Of a DNA stretch of 64,000 bases, positions 50,438 through 58,814 are shown one piece after another. The stretch covers positions 424,386 to 488,385 of the forward strand of contig NZ_JAKGCS010000015.1 in the NCBI RefSeq assembly GCF_021556395.1, in the 5' to 3' direction. Source of the DNA: Acuticoccus kalidii (GTDB lineage Bacteria > Pseudomonadota > Alphaproteobacteria > Rhizobiales > Amorphaceae). The first letter of the stretch is position 1. The number at the start of each line of letters is the position of its first letter. The notes beneath the pieces are model-generated. The model was not told the DNA's origin and made no database searches. It saw only the letters and a program-made list of their open reading frames with translations. The position numbers and the translations under genes are program-made.

Positions 50438-51673
50438 CTATGAAGGCTGAAGGCGCGGGCTCTCGCCGCCATCGGCGGTGAGCTGGAGCGCCGCGGCCAG
50501 CGTTCCGACGAAGATGAGGCTCATCCATCCGATCGAATAGGTCCCGCTCCACTCGTAGCTGAGGCCGCCGAGCCACGCGCCGAGAAAGGCGCCGATCTGG
50601 TGGCTGAAGAACATGATGCCGAACAGCGTTCCGAAATTGGTCGGACCGAACAGGCTGTTGATGAGTCCGCTCACCGGCGGAACGACGCTCAGCCACAAGA
50701 ATCCCATGGCGGCGGCGAACACCAGCGTCGTCCCGACGCTCACCGGCAACACGAAGAAGATCGCGATCGCCGCGGTTCGCAGCAGGTAAATCAGCGCGAG
50801 CACGTTCCGATTGCCCCAACGCTGGCACAGATACCCGGCGACCATCGTGCCGACGGCGTTGCAGATCCCGATCAGGGCGATCGCCTGGGCGCCGACCGAT
50901 GGCGGCAATCCGCAAATGCCGATGAAGTTCGGCAGATGGGTCGCGATGAAGATGAGCTGGAAGCCGCAGGCGAAGAACGCGATCGTGGTGATGACGAAGG
51001 TCCGGTTCGCGAGCGCCTCGGCGATCGCGCCGCGGGCGTCGACCCGTTGCGCAGACGCGGCCTGATGCGCCGGGGACGAGCCGCGCCGGAACAACAGCGT
51101 CACCACCGCCATCGAGGCGGCGAGAAAAGCGAGCACCGTCAGCGCCGTCTGCCAGGACCAGCCACCGATCATCGCCTGCGCCACCGGCGCGATGACGAAC
51201 GTGCCGAGCGAGCCGACGGAGGCGAGAATGGCGATCGCCGTCGCCCGGACCGTGGGCGAGGCAAGACGGGACACGATGCCGACGAGCACCCCGTGCGACG
51301 TCCCCGCGACCGCGAGGCCGATCAGGAGGCCGCCGCCGAAATAGAGCGCGAACGTGCCGCCCGTCGCGGTGAGACAGAGCCCGGCGGCATAGAGCGCGGC
51401 GGCGCTCACCACGACGAGGCGGCCGCCGAACCGATCGCAGACGGCGCCCATGAACGGCTGGCCGACACCCCAGGCGAGATTTTGCACCGCCATCGCAAGC
51501 CCGAAGGTCGCGACCGTGACGCCGGTGTCACGCACCATCGGCTCGACGAACAGGCCGAGGCTCTGCCGCAGCCCCATGGAAAGGGAAAGGATGATCCCCG
51601 CCGCGACAAGCGACAGGATCAAAGCCGATGTCCACGGCTTGGCACTGGGGTCCGACAAGGGCGTCCTCCGCAT
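50438..51673 (-). CDS. MFS transporter
   Basis: A 411-residue major facilitator with 12 predicted helices. GVGQPFMGAVCDRFGGRLVV is the loop 2-3 signature, and GLSYEWSGTYSIGW lies in the last helices. It resembles the oxalate/formate or drug-H+ antiporter groups; the substrate is open. The start is uncertain: ATG 51673, GTG 51688, or TTG 51658 (GGAGG 6 bases upstream). It lies downstream of a same-strand TetR gene, which probably controls it. Confidence 0.82.
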   Translation of the reverse strand: MRRTPLSDPSAKPWTSALILSLVAAGIILSLSMGLRQSLGLFVEPMVRDTGVTVATFGLAMAVQNLAWGVGQPFMGAVCDRFGGRLVVVSAAALYAAGLCLTATGGTFALYFGGGLLIGLAVAGTSHGVLVGIVSRLASPTVRATAIAILASVGSLGTFVIAPVAQAMIGGWSWQTALTVLAFLAASMAVVTLLFRRGSSPAHQAASAQRVDARGAIAEALANRTFVITTIAFFACGFQLIFIATHLPNFIGICGLPPSVGAQAIALIGICNAVGTMVAGYLCQRWGNRNVLALIYLLRTAAIAIFFVLPVSVGTTLVFAAAMGFLWLSVVPPVSGLINSLFGPTNFGTLFGIMFFSHQIGAFLGAWLGGLSYEWSGTYSIGWMSLIFVGTLAAALQLTADGGESPRLQPS

Positions 51674-51756
51674 CCGAAACGCCGTCACGATAAAGACGGG
51701 CCGAACGGGGGAAACTCACTAGTCGGTATACATGGCGCGAGGCCCGCCGGCCCGCT

Positions 51757-52356
51757 TTATGACACGGCCTCCACGGCGCGGGTCGAGGTTTCGGGCAAGG
51801 CGGACGATACCAGCGCCGCGGCCGCCTCCCCCGCCGCCACGGCATACGAAGTGTCGCGATGGACGAGCATGAGCGCGATTGCCCCTTCGAGCAGGATCAT
51901 CACCTGACGCCCGACCGCCGCCGCGTCGGCGACGCCGCCGTTCGCCAGTTCGCCGGCGAGCCAGTTCTCGAACCGGGCCTTGTGATCTGCCGCCATCACG
52001 ACCGCGGGGTGGCCGGGCTGACCGGCGAGCTCGACCGCGGCACGGGTGAAACCGCAACCGCGCCATTTGGGCCGCTCGGCGAACGAGGCCAAGGCCGCGA
52101 ACATCGCCACGATGCGATCAGGCAGCGGCCGGCCGTCGTCCCCCAGCCAATCACGATAACGCTCTACCGTGGGCCGATCGCGCGCCGCGAGATAGGCGGC
52201 GATCAACGCGTCCTTGCTTTCGAAATGATAATAGAGCGTCCGCTTCGTGACGCCGGCGCGCTCGGCGATCGCATCGACGCTCACACTGCGCAGCCCATGC
52301 TCGTAAAACAGAGCGTCCGCCGCGCCGATGATCTTGGACCGGGTCGTCTGTTCCAT
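51757..52356 (-). CDS. TetR-family transcriptional regulator
   Basis: A 199-residue repressor-type protein. Helix-turn-helix VDAIAERAGVTKRTLYYHFESKDALIAAYL (about residues 25-54) is canonical. Residues 60-199 form the ligand-binding helices, of AcrR/YcdC-like general type. It is upstream of the MFS gene, separated by about 85 bases, and divergent from the SecDF promoter. Likely a repressor of the exporter, induced by its substrate. Confidence 0.87.
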   Translation of the reverse strand: MEQTTRSKIIGAADALFYEHGLRSVSVDAIAERAGVTKRTLYYHFESKDALIAAYLAARDRPTVERYRDWLGDDGRPLPDRIVAMFAALASFAERPKWRGCGFTRAAVELAGQPGHPAVVMAADHKARFENWLAGELANGGVADAAAVGRQVMILLEGAIALMLVHRDTSYAVAAGEAAAALVSSALPETSTRAVEAVS

Positions 52357-52530
52357 GCGCACACCGTCTCGTTGACCAGCCGCCCGAAGCTATCCCAGCC
52401 ACGCCGCCCGGCGCACGCCCTTTCGTAAGGTCGCGCCGAACCCGGCACGGATCCCCTCGCGGAGGGCGGGCGCCTCGGCCCTCGACGCCGCCGAGGCGGG
52501 ATTGCCCGCCTCGCGTCTTGCGCGAATAAA

Positions 52531-52560
52531 TTGACGACACGCGCGATCCCGACCTGATAA
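52531..52560 (+). promoter_or_regulatory. Candidate sigma-70 promoter upstream of secDF
   Basis: TTGACG (52531-52536) and TGATAA (52555-52560) are separated by 18 bases in an otherwise GC-rich gap, on the plus strand. The expected transcription start is about 52567. It would transcribe the small open frame at 52570 and secDF at 53068. Confidence 0.5.
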
Positions 52561-52569
52561 TATGGGCCC

Positions 52570-52989
52570 ATGCGTCACGCATGGGTTCATAACAGTTCCG
52601 TCGGAAACCGGCCTTGCGCCGGCGGCCACGCGTATGTCCGCGCGGTCACGACGGTGCTCGGGATGGCTCTCGTCTATCTCGGTGTGGCCCTCGGCTCGCC
52701 GGCTCCGCTGCTGCCATTGGCGCATGGCCAGCCCGCCCTTCAGGCCGAGGCCGAGACGCAGCGTCTCTTCACCAACCGGAGCGAGGCGCGCCTCGCCCTC
52801 GCGGCCGAAAAGGCCGACCCGCGCACACCGCTCCTCTCCGGCCCCCACGCCCTCAAGCCCGATATCGGCGACATTCCTCGCCCGACCTCCCGCGCGTTGA
52901 GGGCCAATGCCCCGCGCGCCCCGCCAGTGCGCACCGCCGAGCACCGTCAGGCGCATCGGCCCCGAGCTCCCCCGTCCGCAGCAACCTGA
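52570..52989 (+). CDS. Doubtful small open frame between promoter and secDF
   Basis: A 139-codon frame whose ATG lies about 3 bases after the predicted transcription start, so it would need leaderless translation. It has a hydrophobic stretch (VTTVLGMALVYLGVALGSPAPLLPL reads like a signal sequence from an internal GTG) followed by a Pro/Arg/Ala-rich tail. No family is recognised and another frame overlaps it. Listed because it fills the leader of secDF. Confidence 0.25.
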   Translation: MRHAWVHNSSVGNRPCAGGHAYVRAVTTVLGMALVYLGVALGSPAPLLPLAHGQPALQAEAETQRLFTNRSEARLALAAEKADPRTPLLSGPHALKPDIGDIPRPTSRALRANAPRAPPVRTAEHRQAHRPRAPPSAAT

Positions 52990-53067
52990 TCGTTCCACCC
53001 GGATCATGGCGCGCCCGCACGAGCCCCTCTTTCGAGCGGCGATGCCGGCGCATGCACGGACATTTAT

Positions 53068-55590
53068 ATGCGAACCTCCCCCTGGCTCGTGGCCACCTAC
53101 GTGGTCATCGTGGCGCTTGGCGTGCTGATTGCACTGCCGAACATCATCCCCCAAACCACACTCGACCGCCTGCCGTCCTGGTTGCCTCATGCGCGTGTCG
53201 CGCTCGGGCTCGATCTGCGCGGCGGCTCTCATCTGGTCCTCGAAGTGGACCGCGCGGCGCTCGTCAAGGAACGCCTCGAAACCCTCGCCGGTGATGCCCG
53301 ATCCGCACTGCGCGGCGCCGGGCTCCGCGGCGTTTCCATCCAACGCACGGCCGATGACGTCACCGTCCGCCTCGCCGGTGCAGACCAGCGCGAGGCGGCC
53401 CTCGCGGCGCTCGACGGGCTCGTCGGCACGGTCGGCATCTCGGGCGCGTCCGACCTTGCCTTCGGCGGCAGCGGCACGACCGTCACGCTGACCCCCACCG
53501 ACGCTGGCCTCGCCGAGCGCATGAACGCGGCGGCGGAGCAGAGCCTCGAGATCATCCGCCAACGGATCGACCAGGTCGGCGTCGCCGAGCCGACGATCCA
53601 GCGCGTCGGCCTCGATCGGATCCTCGTGCAGCTCCCCGGCGTGCAGGATCCGGCGCGGATCCGCGAGCTGCTCGGCTCGACGGCCAAGCTCTCGTTCCAC
53701 ATGCTCGACGGCACCTGGACCGGCGGCGTTCCGTCCCCCGGCGTCAGCCTTCTCCACGACGAGGCCGGCCAAACCTACCCGGTGATGGACCAGGTGGAGC
53801 TCTCCGGCGACCGGCTGCGCGACGCGCGCGCCGGCTTCGACCAGCGCACCAACGAGCCGGTCGTCAACTTCCGCTTCGACAGGGCCGGCGCAAGCCGTTT
53901 CGCCGAGATCACCAACCGGAATGTCGGCCATCCCTTCGCCATCGTCCTCGACGGCAAGGTGCTCTCCGCGCCGGTCATCCGCGAGCCGATCACGGGCGGA
54001 TCGGGCCAGATCTCGGGCAGTTTCACGGTCGAGAGTGCGGCCGACCTTGCCGCGCTCCTGCGCGCCGGCGCATTGCCCGCGAAACTCACCGTGATCGAAG
54101 AGCGCACCGTGGGCGCCGATCTCGGCTCCGACGCCATCCGCATGGGCGTCGTGACCGGGCTGATCGGGTTCGCGCTCGTCGTCGGCTTCATGCTGCTCCT
54201 CTACGGGCCGTGGGGGCTGCTCGCCAATCTCGCGCTCGGCCTCAATATCGCGCTGACCTTCGCCGGCCTCACCCTCCTCGGTGCGACGCTCACCCTGCCC
54301 GGCATCGCCGGCATCGTCCTCGGCATCGGACTGGCGGTCGACGCCAACGTCCTCATCAACGAGCGAATACGGGAAGAGACGCGCAAGGGCCGCAGCGCCC
54401 TCGCCGCGCTCGACGCAGGGTTCAGCCGCGCCTATGCGACGATCGTCGACAGCAACGTCACGACCCTCATCGCAACGGTCCTGCTCTTCTGGTTCGGCAG
54501 CGGTCCGGTGCGCGGCTTTGCGATCACCATGGGGCTCGGCATCGCCATATCGATGTTCACGGCGGTCGCGATCGTGCGGATCTCGATGGTCGCGATCGTC
54601 CGGCGGCTGAAGCTGAAGCGGCTCGAGATCAAGCCGCTTCTGCCGATGCGGCTCGTGCCGGACGGAACGCACATCCGCTTCATGCGGGCGCGCTTTTTCG
54701 GCATCGGCCTGTCCGCCTTGCTGTCGCTGGCCTCGATCGGCCTCTTTATCTCGCCCGGCCTCAATTATGGCGTCGATTTCCGTGGCGGCATTCAGATGGA
54801 AGTGGCGACGGACGGGCCGGCGGATCTGTCCACCTTCCGCGGCACGCTCGAAGGGCTCGGCCTCGGCGACGTGGCGCTCCAGGAATTCGGCGACCGGTCC
54901 CACATGCTCGTCCGCGTCGAGCGCCAGCCGGGCGGCGAAGAGGCGCAGACCGCCGCCACCACCCGCATCCGGGCGGCGGTCGCCGAAGTCGACCCGTCGG
55001 CGACGGTCGTTCGGACGGAAGTCGTGGGGCCGAAGGTCTCCGGTGAGCTTGCGACGGCCGGCGTCCTCGCCGTCGTCCTCGCGAGCCTTGCGATGCTCGT
55101 CTATATCTGGATCCGCTTCGAGTGGCCGTTCGCCGTCGGCGCCATCGTGACGCTGATGCTCGACGTGACGAAGACGGTGGGCTTCTTCGCCCTCACCGGC
55201 CTCGACTTCAACCTCACCGCCATCGCCGCACTGCTGACGCTGATCGGCTACTCGGTGAACGACAAGGTGGTCGTCTACGACCGGATGCGCGAGAATATGC
55301 GGCGCTACAAGACGATGCCGCTGCGCGACCTGATCGACCTGTCGATCAACGAGACGCTGTCCCGGAGCCTCTACACCTCGATCACCACCTTCCTCGCGAT
55401 CTTGCCGATGGCGATCTGGGGCGGCAGCGCGGTGGAGAGCTTCGCCGTGCCGATGGCCTTCGGGATCATCATCGCGGCGTCGTCCTCGGTGTTCATCGCC
55501 GCGCCGATTCTGCTCTTCCTGGGCGACTGGCGCAGCAGGCGCGCCGCCGTGCGCGAGCCGGCTGCCATCGACGCGCCCGCGGCAACCTGA
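53068..55590 (+). CDS. secDF: Protein translocase subunit SecDF (fused SecD and SecF)
   Basis: An 840-residue single-chain SecD-SecF, the proton-driven accessory of the Sec translocase that pulls proteins to the periplasm. SecD part: GLDLRGGSHLVLEVD near residue 50, periplasmic P1 domain, then SDAIRMGVVTGLIGFALVVGFML and LGIGLAVDANVLINERIREE. SecF part begins about residue 535: GLNYGVDFRGGIQMEV, later YSVNDKVVVYDRMRENMR. Fusion is normal for many alphaproteobacteria. ATG 53068 lacks a strong Shine-Dalgarno. It has no yajC neighbour here, so this may not be the only copy. Confidence 0.93.
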   Translation: MRTSPWLVATYVVIVALGVLIALPNIIPQTTLDRLPSWLPHARVALGLDLRGGSHLVLEVDRAALVKERLETLAGDARSALRGAGLRGVSIQRTADDVTVRLAGADQREAALAALDGLVGTVGISGASDLAFGGSGTTVTLTPTDAGLAERMNAAAEQSLEIIRQRIDQVGVAEPTIQRVGLDRILVQLPGVQDPARIRELLGSTAKLSFHMLDGTWTGGVPSPGVSLLHDEAGQTYPVMDQVELSGDRLRDARAGFDQRTNEPVVNFRFDRAGASRFAEITNRNVGHPFAIVLDGKVLSAPVIREPITGGSGQISGSFTVESAADLAALLRAGALPAKLTVIEERTVGADLGSDAIRMGVVTGLIGFALVVGFMLLLYGPWGLLANLALGLNIALTFAGLTLLGATLTLPGIAGIVLGIGLAVDANVLINERIREETRKGRSALAALDAGFSRAYATIVDSNVTTLIATVLLFWFGSGPVRGFAITMGLGIAISMFTAVAIVRISMVAIVRRLKLKRLEIKPLLPMRLVPDGTHIRFMRARFFGIGLSALLSLASIGLFISPGLNYGVDFRGGIQMEVATDGPADLSTFRGTLEGLGLGDVALQEFGDRSHMLVRVERQPGGEEAQTAATTRIRAAVAEVDPSATVVRTEVVGPKVSGELATAGVLAVVLASLAMLVYIWIRFEWPFAVGAIVTLMLDVTKTVGFFALTGLDFNLTAIAALLTLIGYSVNDKVVVYDRMRENMRRYKTMPLRDLIDLSINETLSRSLYTSITTFLAILPMAIWGGSAVESFAVPMAFGIIIAASSSVFIAAPILLFLGDWRSRRAAVREPAAIDAPAAT

Positions 55591-55603
55591 CCACGATAGC
55601 ACC

Positions 55604-55630
55604 GGGCCGGCCGACCCGTTCGGCCGGCCC
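55604..55630. terminator. Bidirectional terminator-like hairpin between secDF and L,D-transpeptidase genes
   Basis: A perfect 11-bp stem (55604-55614 with 55620-55630) around CCCGT lies in the 87-base gap between two convergent genes. It is the strongest hairpin in the window apart from the three-hairpin array; no U-tract. Confidence 0.65.
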
Positions 55631-55677
55631 ACCCGCCCGCAACGCGCCATCCGAAAGGCCGGAGCGGCGGGGCCGGG

Positions 55678-56352
55678 CTAGACGAGGCTCTGCCCGATCG
55701 GCAGGACGACGACGCGCGTTCCGACCGGAACGCGCCGATAGAGATCGATAATGTCCTGATTGAAGAGGCGGACGCAGCCGGACGAGACGGTCGTTCCGAT
55801 GGTCTGCGGCTCCACCGTACCGTGAAGCCGATAGTAGGTGTCGCGGCCGTTTCGATAGAAATAGAGCGCCCGGGGGCCGAGCGGGTTCCCCAAGCCGCCG
55901 GGCAACCCGTCGGCGAGCGGGCCATAGCGCTCCGGCTCACGTGCGATCATCGCCGGAGTGGGCCGCCAGCTCGGCCATTTCGCCTTGCGCGCGATCGTCG
56001 CCTCGCCGACGAAATTGAACGCTGACTCGCGCCCGACCCCGACGCCATAGCGAAGGGCGCGCCGGTCTTCCATGACGAGGAAGGCGAACCGCGATGTCGG
56101 ATCGACGACGATCGTGCCCGGCCTCTCCCCGGTCGGATCGGGCACCTCGCGGCGGAGGACATGCGGTTCCACGGTCGCGAGATCGACGGCCGGAATCGGA
56201 AACGGCTCATCGTCGATGGGGCCGTAATGGGCGACGAGACTGGGATCGAATCGCCGCGTCTGGAGGGCGGGTCCGCCCATTGGCTCGCCGACACACCCCG
56301 CGAGGGTCGCCGATACGCCGAGCACCATCGTCCGCCTGTTCAACAAAGCCAC
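55678..56352 (-). CDS. L,D-transpeptidase (YkuD) lipoprotein
   Basis: A 224-residue envelope enzyme. The N-terminus VALLNRRTMVLGVSATLAGC has a lipobox ending at Cys20 and a twin arginine at 6-7, so it is probably a lipoprotein, perhaps Tat-exported. The YkuD domain (about 75-222) has YRLHGTVEP and SSGCVRLFNQDIIDLY, with the catalytic cysteine in SSGCVR. It forms 3-3 peptidoglycan cross-links or attaches proteins to peptidoglycan. GTG 56352 is preceded by GGGAG; ATG 56328 would remove most of the signal. Confidence 0.85.
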   Translation of the reverse strand: MALLNRRTMVLGVSATLAGCVGEPMGGPALQTRRFDPSLVAHYGPIDDEPFPIPAVDLATVEPHVLRREVPDPTGERPGTIVVDPTSRFAFLVMEDRRALRYGVGVGRESAFNFVGEATIARKAKWPSWRPTPAMIAREPERYGPLADGLPGGLGNPLGPRALYFYRNGRDTYYRLHGTVEPQTIGTTVSSGCVRLFNQDIIDLYRRVPVGTRVVVLPIGQSLV

Positions 56353-57169
56353 CGTCTCCCGTTCCGCATCACGGCAAGAATCGGCATCGCCTTGCCAAAG
56401 GTCGATACGGTGGACGGTGATGATCGCTATAACCGATCGGAATGAGCGCCGGATACCACGGGCGGAGTCAAGGACACGCGCGGTTTTCCACGGATGGATC
56501 CGATAAATCCACCGCGAGAGGCCGTTTCGGCTCACAGCGCATCAAGACATTCTTAGAATGATTATTGCTTAAGCATCCACGCTCTTTGGCCGTTTCCGCG
56601 CTTAAATTCGACGATCTCCTAACAAAACCGCATCACGATTACGTATAAATCTTCAAAATAATCGAATGATCCGGCCGAGGTCTTTCGCCGATGGCCACAC
56701 CGATCCGGGTCGACGTCGTAGAGCGGTGTGGCCGCCAGCGTCCACGTGGTGGGACGGAGCGTTCCAAATGCGCCGACTGGTTGGAACGGCCCGGGCAAGC
56801 CACCTTTCCGGCGACGACACGAGAGCAGTGTGCCGGAGAGCGTTGCTGCAGCAAATTGGGCAGAGCGGCAATGACGATCTCCAAACGGGGCATCCTCCCC
56901 GCGATCATGGCGGAGGATACGGGCACACTTCGCCTCGGTGCGGCGCCGCGCCTTCCCGATTTCGAGCCGATCGCGGGCGTTTCGGCAAACGCCCGACGTG
57001 AGGCCCCACGGAGCGTGGCTGCCGCCCAGCTGACCTTCGCCGACAATCCCTCGACATCCCCCACCCGACGATGCTGCCGATCGCCGAATCGAAGGCTGCC
57101 GGCGCGTCGATCGACGGAACTTCATTTCGCCGCGTTTGCTGAAACGCCGGTTCAGTGGAAGGACCTCCC
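56353..57169. other. Intergenic region with AT-rich operator-like patch
   Basis: About 815 bases separate the L,D-transpeptidase from the paoA-like gene. Open frames on both strands (for example 56619-57200 minus) have no family features and biased composition. An AT-rich patch at about 56540-56680 holds two short palindromes (56548-56575). The paoABC-like promoter is presumably here but is not located. Confidence 0.5.
56548..56575. promoter_or_regulatory. Pair of adjacent short palindromes, candidate operator
   Basis: CATTCT-T-AGAATG (56548-56560) and TGCTTAAGCA (56566-56575) are perfect palindromes separated by 5 bases in an AT-rich patch. They lie about 200 bases upstream of the L,D-transpeptidase start and 595 bases upstream of the paoA-like start. 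Confidence 0.35.
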
Positions 57170-57790
57170 ATGACCGATACCCACGACACGAACGCGCCAC
57201 CGTCCGAGAGCCGACGACGCTTCCTGATCGGATCGGTCGTCACCGGCGCCGCGCCTTTGATGGTTCGAGGGGGTGAGGCCGAGGCGGCGGACCAGCCCGC
57301 GGCACAGGCCGTCCGGGAGCCGGTCACCGTCCAGCTCGACGTGAACGGGCGCACCCACCGGCTCGATCTCGATGTCCGGGTTACGCTCCTCGACGCGCTG
57401 CGCGAGGAGATCGGCCTCACCGGCGCGAAGAAGGGCTGCGACCATGGGCAGTGCGGCGCATGCACCGTGCTGGTCGACGGGCGGCGGGAACTGTCGTGCC
57501 TGACGCTCGCCGTCGCCGCGCAAGGGCGCGACATCGTCACGATCGAGGGGCTGGAGGGCGCCGGCGACGAACTCCACCCGATGAAGCAGGCCTTCATCGA
57601 TCATGACGCCTTCCAATGCGGCTATTGCACGCCGGGGCAAATTCTGTCCGCCGTCGGCTGCGTGCGCGAAGGACATGCCGGCAGCGCCGACGAGATCCGC
57701 GAATATATGAGCGGCAACATCTGCCGATGCGCCGCCTATCCGAACATCGTGGCCGCCATTTCGGACGCAAGCCGCCGGATGGGTGGGTAA
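57170..57790 (+). CDS. paoA: Periplasmic aldehyde oxidoreductase, 2Fe-2S subunit (PaoA-like)
   Basis: A 206-residue iron-sulfur subunit. The N-terminus has a Tat signal (SRRRFLIGSVVTG) as in E. coli PaoA (YagT), so the complex is folded in the cytoplasm and exported. First cluster: KKGCDHGQCGACTVLVDG with a later cysteine; second: FQCGYCTPGQ and ICRCAAYPN. AAGGA lies 7 bases before ATG 57170. First of three tightly linked genes. Confidence 0.9.
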   Translation: MTDTHDTNAPPSESRRRFLIGSVVTGAAPLMVRGGEAEAADQPAAQAVREPVTVQLDVNGRTHRLDLDVRVTLLDALREEIGLTGAKKGCDHGQCGACTVLVDGRRELSCLTLAVAAQGRDIVTIEGLEGAGDELHPMKQAFIDHDAFQCGYCTPGQILSAVGCVREGHAGSADEIREYMSGNICRCAAYPNIVAAISDASRRMGG

Positions 57791-57791
57791 C

Positions 57792-58814
57792 ATGCAGCCT
57801 TTCCAATATATCCGCCCCGCATCACTCGCCGAGATGGTGATGGCCGAGCGGGAAGCGCGCTCCCGCGACGCCGCCGCGCGGACGGCCTATATCGCCGGCG
57901 GCACGACGCTCGTCGACCTGATGAAGCTGAACGTCGAGCAGCCGGATCGCGTCGTCGACCTCAACGCGATCGCGCCGGCCTTTTCCGCCATCACGCTCGA
58001 CGGATCGACCCTGAGGCTCGGCGCCTTCGCGAAGATGGCGGCCGTCGCCGATCATCCCGCCGTCATCGGCGGCTTTCCCGTGATCGCAGAGAGCCTGTCG
58101 CTGGCCGCCAGCGCGCAGCTTCGCAATATGGCCAGTCTCGGCGGGAACGTCCTGCAACGGACGCGCTGCGCCTACTACGGGGATCCGGCGTGGACGGCCT
58201 GCAACAAGCGCGCGCCCGGCAGCGGATGCGCTGCCCGCGACGGCGTCAATCGTCAACATGCGGTCCTCGGCGTGAGCGATCATTGCATCGCGTCCTATCC
58301 CGGCGACTTCGCGCAGGCGTTGATGGCCCTCGACGCGACGGTCATCCTCGTCGGCGCCGAGGGCACGCGGTCGGTCCCGTTCGCCTCCCTGCACCGGGAG
58401 CCCGGCGACACGCCCGACGCCGAGACCACGTTGCGGCCGGGTGAGGTCATCACCGAGTTCGTCGTGGACGGCGGCCCGTGGGCCCGGCGCTCGCGCTATC
58501 TGAAGATCCGCGACCGGCAGTCCTACGAATTTGCCGTCGCCTCCGTCGCGGTGGCGCTCGATCTCGTAGGTGACACCGTGCGGGATGTCCGCATCGCCTT
58601 GGGCGGCGTGGCGACCGTCCCCTGGCGCGCCTATGACGCCGAGACCATGCTGCGCGGCCGATCCCTCGACGAGGCGGCCGCGGCCGACGCGGCGGAGCTC
58701 GCCTTCGCCTCCGCCGTCTCCCACACCCACAACGCGTTCAAGATCCCGCTCGGCCGCTCCGCCATCGTGCGGGCGCTGCTCGAGACCGCGGCGATGGAGG
58801 TCCGTCGTGACTGA
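57792..58814 (+). CDS. paoB: Periplasmic aldehyde oxidoreductase, FAD subunit (PaoB-like)
   Basis: A 340-residue FAD-binding subunit. YIAGGTTLVDLMK is the FAD pyrophosphate-binding motif and NMASLGGNVLQRTRC follows. As in E. coli PaoB (YagS), it has the extra cysteine motif RCAYYGDPAWTACNKRAPG...C, which binds a 4Fe-4S cluster and marks the Pao/4-HBCR-type enzymes. The start is ATG 57792; GTG 57783 is an alternative. Confidence 0.9.
   Translation: MQPFQYIRPASLAEMVMAEREARSRDAAARTAYIAGGTTLVDLMKLNVEQPDRVVDLNAIAPAFSAITLDGSTLRLGAFAKMAAVADHPAVIGGFPVIAESLSLAASAQLRNMASLGGNVLQRTRCAYYGDPAWTACNKRAPGSGCAARDGVNRQHAVLGVSDHCIASYPGDFAQALMALDATVILVGAEGTRSVPFASLHREPGDTPDAETTLRPGEVITEFVVDGGPWARRSRYLKIRDRQSYEFAVASVAVALDLVGDTVRDVRIALGGVATVPWRAYDAETMLRGRSLDEAAAADAAELAFASAVSHTHNAFKIPLGRSAIVRALLETAAMEVRRD

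Noticed and set aside
52390..55650. A minus-strand open frame of more than 1,000 codons opposite secDF
   Set aside because: Shadow of the GC-rich secDF gene: composition is Arg/Asp/His-rich, there is no domain, and the opposite strand encodes a fully conserved protein.
56619..57200. Minus-strand open frames in the paoABC upstream region
   Set aside because: Several overlapping frames of similar length, no ribosome-binding site and no recognisable domain.
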